Part shown: positions 1-7,700 of the stretch, piece by piece
Layout: each line of letters begins with the position of its first letter
Position numbering within the stretch: the first letter of the stretch is position 1
Source of the DNA: Pseudoxanthomonas yeongjuensis
GTDB lineage: Bacteria; Pseudomonadota; Gammaproteobacteria; Xanthomonadales; Xanthomonadaceae
DNA length: 64,000 bases
Direction of reading: 5' to 3'
Assembly: GCF_010093345.1 (NCBI RefSeq)
Contig: NZ_PDWT01000008.1
Span: 1 to 64,000 of the forward strand
Translations under genes and position numbers: made by a program
The notes under the pieces: generated by a model
Database searches by the model: none
The model's input: the letters and a program-made list of their open reading frames with translations, nothing else
What the model was told of the DNA's origin: nothing

Positions 1-915
1 CGCGCCTGCTGCCAGTACGCAAGTGATGACCTGGCCCGCCGCGGTGCAGCCGGCCGGCAAGGTGCCCACCGCGAGGCCGGTGCCGAGCGTATCGGTCAGC
101 GTTTCGGCCGTCGTCGTGATCGCGTTGAAAACGGATACCGACAGCGTGTACGTCAGCGAGTCGCCCGGCGAAACGGCTGTGCCAGCGCCCGGATTGACGC
201 TCTTGTTGACGGTAATCGTGGGATCGACCGGATTGATCGTCGTGCAGGTCAGGCAGGTGCCCGTGCTCGGCACCACGCTGTTGCTCACCGACGTGGTCGC
301 ATTGGCGGCCACCGTGGCGGTGTATTCGAAGGTGTGATCGCCGATCGCCGCGCCGATCCCGAGCACGCAGGTGATCTCCTGGCCCGACACGGTGCAACCG
401 GTCGGCAAGGTGCCGACCGTCAGACCGGTACCCAGCGTGTCCTTCAGCGTTTCCGCTGCGGTCGTGATCGCGTTGGCGACACTGACAGTCAAGGTGTAGG
501 TCAGCGTGTCGCCGACCGACACCGCCGTGCCGCTGCCGGGGTTCACGCTCTTGTTGACCGTAATCGTCGGATCGACCGGATTGGTGGTCGTGCAGGTCAG
601 GCAGGTGCCCGTGCTCGGCACCACGCTGTTGCTCACCGAGGTGGTCGCATTGGCCACCACTGTCGCGGTGTATTCGAAGGTGTGGTCGCCGATCGCTGCG
701 CCGATCCCGAGCACGCAGGTGATCTCCTGGCCCGCCGCGGTGCAGCCCGCCGGCAAGGTGCCGACCTCCAGGCCCGCACCCAGCGTGTCCTTCAGCGTTT
801 CCGCCGTCGTGGTCACCGCATTGGCGACCGACACGGTCAAGGTGTAGGTCAGCGTGTCGCCGACCGACACCGCCGTGCCGCTGCCCGGATTTACGCTCTT
901 GTTGACCGTGATGAC
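1..915 (-). repeat. 348-bp tandem repeats inside the DUF11 gene
   Basis: A 348-bp unit (116 codons) recurs with an exact period. The anchor starting CGTGCAGGTCAGG occurs at 241 and 589, and the anchor around GTCGCCGACCGACACCGC at about 506 and 854. Two full units (about 220-567 and 568-915) and one partial unit (1-219) are inside the window, and more copies may lie to the left. High DNA identity between units suggests recent expansion and makes copy number prone to change or to misassembly. Confidence 0.85.
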
Positions 916-2244
916 GGCGGGCGTGGTATCGGTATCGGTCGCGGTGTTGTTGGCGGGCGTGGGGTCGGGCGCGCCACCCGGCGGTCCCGCCACGGTGGCG
1001 GTATTGGTCAGTTCGCCGGTGAAGTCCGCCGGCACTGCCATCGTCAGTGTGAAAGTCACCGTGGCGTTCGCCGGTAGGCCGACGGGCACGTTGGCAATCG
1101 CGCCCGTGCCGCTGGCGATGCCGCAGCTGCCACCACCGGTCGCGGCCCCACAAGTCCAGCTGGCACTCGTGATGCCGGCCGGGAGCAGGTCGTTCACCGT
1201 TGCGCCGGACACGCCGAACGGGCCGAGGTTGCTGGCTACGATGGTGTAGACGACATCCTCGCCTGGCGTGTACTCGTCGCTGCCGTCGGTCTTGGTGATC
1301 GCAAGATCGGCCGGAAACTCGAGCGGCGTGGTGGCGCATTTGGCGCCATCGTTGTTGCCCGAACCCGGCAGGTTCGAGATCAGCGTAGCCACGCCCGTGG
1401 CCAGGTCGAATTGATAGAATCCACCCGCATTGTTGCCACCGAAGACGCCATTGCTGGCCCCGAACATGGCACCGAAGGAACCGGCTACACCCGTTGTCGG
1501 ACCGATCTGGGTGACCGCGCCGGTCGCCGGGTTTATCGAGTACAGCGCCCCGCCCGCGACGGCGGCATACAGTAGTCCGTTGTGCCAAGCCATGTCCTGG
1601 AAAACGATGGACTGGCTCAACGTGACGAATGTCGACGTCATCGTCGCGATATTCACCCGGTACAGTCGACCGGCCGCCGAGAGGTAGTACGTCCCGCCGG
1701 GGCCTATTTCGCCCGCGACGCTGTGCACCCCGAGGCCGGCGACAAGCCCGAGGTTTTCCACGCTGCCGTCGCTACCGATCCGGGCCAGCGTTCCCGGCGC
1801 GCTCGACAGCAGGGTGCCGTAGACGTAGTTGTCGAGCGGATTGAAAGCGACGGCGTTGTAGTTCTGCGCCGAAGTCGGCCCCATCGGGTCGACCGCAAAG
1901 GGATTCGTGGAAGTATCGAACTTGAACAGCCCGGTCGGCGAGTTCTGCGCGAGGTACATGCTCGCGTCGCAACTTCCGAAATCCGGCTGCGGAGGGGCGG
2001 CAACCGTGATCAGTGCGTTGTCCGTGCGCTCGCAGGTCGGGTTCGTAGCGACATCGGAACAGGCGAGCCCCGCGGGATTGGTCACCCTCGCGATGTTGTC
2101 GACCGATGTCTGCGCCGAAGCCTGTCCGCAGGCGAACAACAAGAGCGCAAAGAGCAAGGCTGGGCCGTGAAGGAGCCGCTGTGCATGCACGCGAAGTTGC
2201 CGCGCGCGCGCGACCGCGCCGCCGTTATAGGTCGATTGCATCAT
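1..2244 (-). CDS. Exported DUF6923/DUF11-repeat protein, C-terminus cut by window edge
   Basis: The frame is open for 748 codons from ATG 2244 (a second ATG follows at 2241) to base 1, so the C-terminus lies outside the window. A GGGAAG ribosome-binding site precedes the start. Residues about 17-44 form a signal peptide with a leucine/alanine core and a likely ASA|Q cleavage site. Residues about 75-300 look like the DUF6923 six-bladed module (YLAQNSPTGLFKFDT, GNNAGGFYQFDLATG). From about residue 315 there are DUF11-type beta-sandwich repeats (DLAITKTDG, TPGEDVVYTIVASNLGP), then near-identical 116-residue repeats starting TITVNKSVNPGSGTAVS. Each repeat has paired Cys residues (CTAAGQEITC, CLTC). 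DUF11 proteins are usually long exported surface or adhesion-like proteins; the function here is inferred only. It diverges from the response regulator at 2666. Confidence 0.85.
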   Translation of the reverse strand, partial: MMQSTYNGGAVARARQLRVHAQRLLHGPALLFALLLFACGQASAQTSVDNIARVTNPAGLACSDVATNPTCERTDNALITVAAPPQPDFGSCDASMYLAQNSPTGLFKFDTSTNPFAVDPMGPTSAQNYNAVAFNPLDNYVYGTLLSSAPGTLARIGSDGSVENLGLVAGLGVHSVAGEIGPGGTYYLSAAGRLYRVNIATMTSTFVTLSQSIVFQDMAWHNGLLYAAVAGGALYSINPATGAVTQIGPTTGVAGSFGAMFGASNGVFGGNNAGGFYQFDLATGVATLISNLPGSGNNDGAKCATTPLEFPADLAITKTDGSDEYTPGEDVVYTIVASNLGPFGVSGATVNDLLPAGITSASWTCGAATGGGSCGIASGTGAIANVPVGLPANATVTFTLTMAVPADFTGELTNTATVAGPPGGAPDPTPANNTATDTDTTPAVITVNKSVNPGSGTAVSVGDTLTYTLTVSVANAVTTTAETLKDTLGAGLEVGTLPAGCTAAGQEITCVLGIGAAIGDHTFEYTATVVANATTSVSNSVVPSTGTCLTCTTTNPVDPTITVNKSVNPGSGTAVSVGDTLTYTLTVSVANAITTAAETLKDTLGTGLTVGTLPTGCTVSGQEITCVLGIGAAIGDHTFEYTATVAANATTSVSNSVVPSTGTCLTCTTINPVDPTITVNKSVNPGAGTAVSPGDSLTYTLSVSVFNAITTTAETLTDTLGTGLAVGTLPAGCTAAGQVITCVLAAGA

Positions 2245-2665
2245 TCCACCGCTTCCCTGACTCAGATTCGTAGCGCGCGCACGTTGCATCGGACACCCGA
2301 TGCAGCGTGCTTCTTCAAGGGGAAGACAAGATGGCTATGGAACTCCCCAGCAGAACCGCGATCGAAGACCGCAGACCCCCTTATGGCGGCGACTATAGGC
2401 AACGATGCGGCCGACTACACGCACCTATCCCGGTGAAAAATCTCCTGAAGCGAAGTTTTCTATATAAGATGAAATATATTGAAATTTTTACGGCCTCTTC
2501 CTGTCCCGGCTTGACTGCCCCCCGGCTTGCCCAATATGCGTAATCGCAATGACGCATCAAGGTATGATGGACGTTGCAAACAGGGGGGGGCACGCGACCC
2601 GCTTGACTGATCGATGACCGGATGCGGGCGCAACGCATATCGCATCCGGGTACAGGGGAAGTTGT
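2245..2665. other. Divergent intergenic region with AT-rich island and G8 tract
   Basis: This 421-bp stretch separates the divergent DUF11 and response-regulator genes. It holds an AT-rich island at about 2455-2492 (TTTTCTATATAAGATG then AAATATATTG), unusual in this GC-rich window and a likely promoter zone. A TATGAT hexamer lies near 2562 without a convincing -35. A run of eight G lies at 2583-2590, about 75 bp before the regulator start. No additional coding region is supported. Confidence 0.4.
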
Positions 2666-3379
2666 GTGACGGACAGCAGTGAACAGTGGGTGCTCGTGGT
2701 CGAAGACGACCCGGAAATGCGTGATGAAATACTGGTTCCCGGCCTGCGCGACGCAGGATTCAACGTGATGGGAGCCGGCAGCGCCATCGAAACCTATCGC
2801 AGCATGCTCGCACGGGATTTTTCCGTCTTCATACTTGACATCGGACTGCCCGACGAGGATGGGCTCACTATCGCCAATCACCTGCGCAAACTTACGGACG
2901 CGGGGATCGTGATCCTGACCGGGAGCAAGCGCGGCAAGGCAGACCGAATACGCGCGCTGGAGGGCGGCGCCGACGCCTACATCACCAAACCCGTGGACGT
3001 GGATATACTGGCCGCCAACGTGCGCAGCCTGTTGCGCAGGATCGGGCAACGCAAACAACGCCCCATCGCGGCAGTGCCTCCTTCCGGTTGGCATCTGGCA
3101 GCGGACGGCTGGAATCTGATCTCTCCAGATGGCATCAAGGTGCAACTCACCCATGCGGAGCGCCTGTTCATCGGCTTGCTCGCGACCTCCGCAGGCGAAG
3201 CCGTATCGCGTGAAGCGATCATCGTCCGGCTTACCGAGAGCATCCACGATTTCGATCCGCACCGGCTGGAAATGCTGGTCCACCGGCTGCGCCGCAAGGC
3301 CTCTGCTGCGACCGATCAGTCATTGCCGCTGAATTCGGTTCGCGGTGTTGGCTACGTGTTTCTCACTGGCGCCGATTAA
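2666..3379 (+). CDS. OmpR-family response regulator (orphan)
   Basis: This 237-residue two-domain transcription regulator starts at GTG with an AGGGGA ribosome-binding site about 8 nt upstream. The receiver domain (about residues 8-120) has the acidic pair D14/D15, the likely phospho-acceptor D58 in FILDIGLPDEDG, a T in VILTGS and the conserved K in YITKP. The C-terminal winged helix (about 140-235) ends in the typical hairpin RGVGYVF. No histidine kinase gene is adjacent, so the partner is unknown. The divergent DUF11 surface-protein gene is a natural candidate target, by position only. A family role in DNA binding after phosphorylation is well established; the signal sensed cannot be read here. 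Confidence 0.88.
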   Translation: MTDSSEQWVLVVEDDPEMRDEILVPGLRDAGFNVMGAGSAIETYRSMLARDFSVFILDIGLPDEDGLTIANHLRKLTDAGIVILTGSKRGKADRIRALEGGADAYITKPVDVDILAANVRSLLRRIGQRKQRPIAAVPPSGWHLAADGWNLISPDGIKVQLTHAERLFIGLLATSAGEAVSREAIIVRLTESIHDFDPHRLEMLVHRLRRKASAATDQSLPLNSVRGVGYVFLTGAD

Positions 3380-3725
3380 AGCGGATCGCCGGTGGACAAG
3401 GGAGACATCGAACGTCCAGCCCGATGCCGCTGACAGGGCGTCGGTTCGCATCCCGGCACCCTGATCCACGATGGTCAGAATGCGGCCACGATCAAAGCGA
3501 TATGCAAGGCTGCGAAGAGATCAAGCTCATCGTGCCGCAGATCACCTCGATCCAAATTTGCAGCGCCTTCATTGGGGTGCCCTCCGGCCCCTTTGTCGTT
3601 CTTTGTTGGTTGTTTAACGAGTAGGGTAAGTACGCCTTTCCGGAGTTGTATAAAGGTTGAGCCTCGTGATTCCGGCCAGCAGAATAGGCCACCGGCCTTC
3701 TTCGTCTTCATCAGGAACCCAATCG
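3380..3725. other. Intergenic region, no gene seen
   Basis: These 346 bp lie between the response regulator and the SDR gene. A moderate AT-rich stretch around 3590-3625 (TTTGTCGTTCTTTGTTGG) may contain the SDR promoter. Short open frames on both strands show no recognisable motif. No strong hairpin or repeat was found. Confidence 0.3.
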
Positions 3726-4430
3726 ATGTCCTTCCCCGCTTCGTCACTCGCCAACCGCACCGTGGTCATCACCGGTGGATTCGGCATCCTCGGGCTGGCC
3801 GCCGCCACTGTCGCCCTTGCCTCGTCGGCGCGTGTGGCGCTGATCGACCGGGGCGCCGCGCCGGCCACGCTGGATCCGGCGATCCTCGCGATCCCGGATA
3901 CCGATCTAGCCGATTTCGAGGCGGCGCAGGCTGCGTTCGCCAGGATCGTCGAGCGGTTCGGCACGGTCGACGTGCTGCTCAACATCGCCGGCGCCTTCGA
4001 ATGGCGTCCGGTCGCCGAAAGCGATAGCGATCTGTGGCTGCGGCTCTACCGCGCCAACGTGTTGACCGCGGTCAACGCCAGCCGCGCGGCGCTGGCCACC
4101 TTGCGGCCGGGCGCGGCGATCGTCAACGTGGCCGCGGCGGCGGCCCGGCGCGGCGGCAATGGCATGGCGGCCTATACCGCGGCCAAGTCCGGCGTGCTGC
4201 GGTTGACCGAATCGCTGGCCGAGGAACTCCGGCCCGCGGGCGTCCGCGTCAACTCGGTTTCGCCGACGATCATCGACACGCCGCGTAATCGCGCCGACAT
4301 GTCCGACGCGGATTTCTCCGCATGGGTCGAGCCCGAGGCGCTTGCACAGACGATGCTGTCCTTGGCCTCCGGTGAGACGACCGTGGTCAGCGGCGCGGAT
4401 GTGCTGGTGGGTGCGCCAACGAGCGGTTGA
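3726..4430 (+). CDS. SDR-family protein with missing catalytic serine
   Basis: This 234-residue Rossmann-fold protein starts at ATG 3726, preceded by AGGAA at 3713-3717. The longer frame from 3657 lacks such a site and adds a low-complexity Ser-rich stretch. The nucleotide-binding motif is TGGFGILG near the N-terminus, followed by NIAG and the YTAAK catalytic Tyr/Lys pair. The position normally held by the catalytic Ser, 13 residues before the Tyr, is alanine (VNVAAAAARRGGNGMAAY). Classical SDRs use Ser-Tyr-Lys for NAD(P)H-dependent redox chemistry. This protein may have altered or reduced activity or act on a special substrate. It is monocistronic, with a possible terminator at 4726. The substrate is not predictable. 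Confidence 0.8.
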   Translation: MSFPASSLANRTVVITGGFGILGLAAATVALASSARVALIDRGAAPATLDPAILAIPDTDLADFEAAQAAFARIVERFGTVDVLLNIAGAFEWRPVAESDSDLWLRLYRANVLTAVNASRAALATLRPGAAIVNVAAAAARRGGNGMAAYTAAKSGVLRLTESLAEELRPAGVRVNSVSPTIIDTPRNRADMSDADFSAWVEPEALAQTMLSLASGETTVVSGADVLVGAPTSG

Positions 4431-4789
4431 TCGCCATTATCGAATTCCCGCGCCGCTGGAGTTGCGCAACGAGCAACCGGATAACGGGAGCAGGCGCAGT
4501 TCCTATTCCGGTCAAGTGAACCTGGCCCTGTTCTTCGAAGACGCGGCATGGCGGGAGGAATCCTCTGCATCTGGAAGACTGCAGTAAGCGTCCCTGTCAT
4601 GCCGGGTCGTGACTATCGGGATTTCCTGCTTGGGTGCATGGGAAAATTCGGAATTCAACCGGATATTTGCTCTGGCCCCTTTGTTGAGGCCCCTTTGTTG
4701 AAGCCGACCCGCCAAGGCTGTCTACAGCGCCCCGCAAGGCGCTTGTTTTCTCGAGAATTGATCGATCCGGTCCCCCGCGATCCTCGGCA
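4431..4789. other. Intergenic region between convergent SDR and autotransporter genes
   Basis: This 359-bp convergent region contains a short direct repeat (GGCCCCTTTGTTGA at about 4674-4687 and again at about 4688-4701) and the hairpin annotated at 4726-4750. No coding sequence is supported. Confidence 0.35.
4726..4750 (+). terminator. Possible rho-independent terminator
   Basis: A 6-bp stem AGCGCC/GGCGCT with loop CCGCAA is followed on the plus strand by TGTTTTCTC. It could end the SDR transcript, although it lies almost 300 bp past the stop. It also sits just after the end of the first autotransporter gene on the other strand, where no U-tract follows. Confidence 0.4.
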
Positions 4790-7700
4790 CTACCAGCGCC
4801 AGCGCACGCCGGCGCCGAGGTTTTTCGCTTCCAGTCCGCCGCCCTGCTGGTAATCGACGTCCACGAACAGATCGAGGTTGTCGCCATGGCGCATCTGCAG
4901 GCCGACGCCGAGCAGGCCGCGGTCCTGCGGCCAGCTCACGCCGCGCACGCGATAGCCGATGTCGGGCGCACCGGCGAACGCGACGTCCTGTTCGGCGTAT
5001 TCGTCGCCGACCGCATGCAGCCAGCGCGCCTGCAGCGTCGGTTCGAACGTCCAGTCGCCACGTTCGAACGCGGTCGTCCAGCGCAGCCCGGCACTGACCG
5101 TGGTGCGCTCGACATCCTGCGAGCGGCCGATCAGGCCCAGATCCTGTGCGCCTTCCTCGCGGAACCCTTCCTGGTCGAGCTTGGCGTACTCGACGCTGAC
5201 CAGCGGGGTCAGCTGCTGGCGCTGGCCCAGCGCGAAGTTCCAACCCGCTTCCAGGTGGGTCGCGAACCGATGCCCACCGTACTCGCTGCGCGCCTGGCGT
5301 TCGATGTCGCCGACCACGATCGCACGGGTGATTCCGTTGTTCCACCAGGCGAAGCTGGTGACCGCATCCAGATACGCGTGCTCGCCCTGGAAGCTGGTGT
5401 ACAGCGAGGCATTCTTCGTATCGGCTTCGCCGCGGTCGCCGGGACGGAAGTCGGCATCGATGCTCATCGCGTTGAAGCTGGCGCCGATCAGCCAGTGCTC
5501 GTCGCCCCAGGCGTCGAAGCCGACCGCCAGTCCACGTTGTTCGAAGTCCGCGGCATGCGCGTTGCCATCGCCCTCGAGATCGCTGCTGGCGCCATACGCA
5601 CGCACCCAGGCGCCGCCCTGCAGGCGCCCGGCACCGGTCTCGTCGCGCCGGTCGGCGATGCGCCGGCTCACGGCCTGGCCGTACAGCGCGTGGCCTTCGA
5701 GCAGGATCCCAGTGAGGCTGCCGTGGGCCTCGCCCGACAGGGTGTCGAATGCGGCCTGCGCGCCGGGCAGGTCCAGCGTGGTCACCGCAGCCAGCGCGGC
5801 CTTCATGTCGGCGCTGGCCTCGCCGTCGGCAATGCGGTCCAGCGCGCCGGCCACCTGGCACTGGTTGAACGTGCCGTCGCCGCAAACGATGTTGAAGTCG
5901 ACCTCGTTGCGTTGCACGTCCAGGTACACGTGGTTGGCGTCGTAGCCCAACAGTAGATCGAGGAACGGCAGGTCCTGGTCCAGTGTGCCGAACGTGCCGG
6001 TCACCCCGCCCGCGGCGTCGATCAACGTGTAACGGGTGCCGCCTTCGTACTGGCCCGGGGCCTTGGTGACTTCGACCGTGCCGCCTTCGATGGTCGCACT
6101 GCCGGCAATATCGAGCAGGTCGCTGGTACCACCCTGTTCGATCTCGGCCAGCAGGGTGGCGTCGTCGTGGTGGAGGTAGTCGCCGGTGAGCGTCAGCGTG
6201 CCGATCGAGTTGCCCGGGGCGATGGTGCCGTGGTTGTCGACGCTGCCGAGCGTGCCGATGCCGCCGAGCACTGCACCGTTGGCGATCCGCGTGTTGCCGC
6301 CGAGCGTGCCGCCCAGTTGCAGGGTTCCGCTCTCCAGCGAGGTCGTGCCGGTGAACGCGGCGCTGTTGCCGGTCAGTGCGAACACAGTGTTGCCCCCGGC
6401 GATCTCGAAGGCGCCTGCACCCGACAGTGTGCCGGCGTAGGTGCCAGTGGCCTCGGTGAAGCGCAGGCGTGCGCCATCGGCGATGCTCGCATCGCCGCCG
6501 AACTGCTTCGCCTGGGCGACCAGTGCGCCGGCGTCGATGCTCCAGTCCAGCGCGCTGTTGCCGGTGAGCGTCAGCACGCCAACGCCCTCCTTGGTCATCG
6601 TGCCGCTGCCGGCGATCTTGCCGGCGAACGTGGCATCGTCGGCTTGGTCGAACACCACCGTGCCGTTGTTGGCGAGGTCGCCGCGGATCGAACCGGTGTC
6701 GCCCACGAGCGTGCCGTCCAGCACGCGGGTACCGCCGGTGTAGGTGTTGGCGCCGGTCAGCGTCAGGGTGCCGTCGCCGTTCTTGGTCAGCGTGCCCGCG
6801 CCGGAGACGACGCCGCCGAGACCGAGGTCGGCGTCGGTCAGGAAGGTGCCGCCGCCGGCTTGCAGGTCCATGTCGCGCGCACTGGCGAACGCGGCGGTGG
6901 TCTGCAGCGTGCCTCCGTCGAACGCGATACCACCGGCTGCATCGCCGAGGTTGGTATCGGACGCAACCGACAGCGTGCCGAGGTCGATGCGGGTGCCGCC
7001 TTCGTAGCTGTTCGCGCCCGACAGCACCAGCGTGCCGGTGTCGGTCTTGACCAGGCCACCGGCGCCGGTGATGGCGACATCGATGGTCGCGGTGACGTCG
7101 GGATCGACACGGATCACCGAGTCGGCGCCGTCGATGCGCAGTGCGCCGTCGGTGCCTGCGGTCAGCGTGTAACCCGACATGAACTGCAGGCCGGCAATCG
7201 CCTGCTCGCCGACGACTTCAACGTTGCCGGCCGTGCCGCCGAACACCGCGAAGGTGCCGTCGTGCCAGCGACCGTTGAGCGTGCCATCGGATGCGGTCCA
7301 GTTGTCGTTGCCGGCGTTCCACATGCCGTCGCCGTCGTCGATGGCGTCGTTGTTGTGCTCGCTGGCGACCGAGCCATCCCAGAAGCTCAGCGTCAGTCCG
7401 GCGCTGTTGACCAGGTTCACCTGGCCACCGATCGCGGTCTGCACGAACAAGTCCTGCGGGTCGCCGCCGTCCGGTACGTCGCCGATCCCCAAGCCCTTGT
7501 CGGTCAGGTCGCCGCCGTAGTTCATCAATCGGTACACGCCGGCGCCGAAGCCGCCGATGTCGGTGATGTCCAGCGTGCCGTCGAGGGTCAGGTTGCCGGT
7601 GACCTCGACCAGGTCGTTGACGCCGTCGCCGATGACACCGGCCCGGCCGAGCTCGTAATCGAGGGTCGCGCCTTCTTCAAGGGTCAGCGAGCCGACGGTC

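Noticed and set aside
1-915. Regular repeats that could suggest a CRISPR or satellite array
   Set aside because: The 348-bp period is a multiple of three, lies in frame in a coding sequence and encodes DUF11-type domains; there are no short repeats with unique spacers.
2550-2570. TATGAT as a promoter -10 for the response regulator
   Set aside because: No acceptable -35 hexamer lies 16-18 bp upstream, so it is only mentioned in the intergenic entry.
4674-4701. Tandem GGCCCCTTTGTTGA as an attachment site
   Set aside because: The copies are only 14 bp, adjacent to each other, and no integrase or mobile-element boundary is present.
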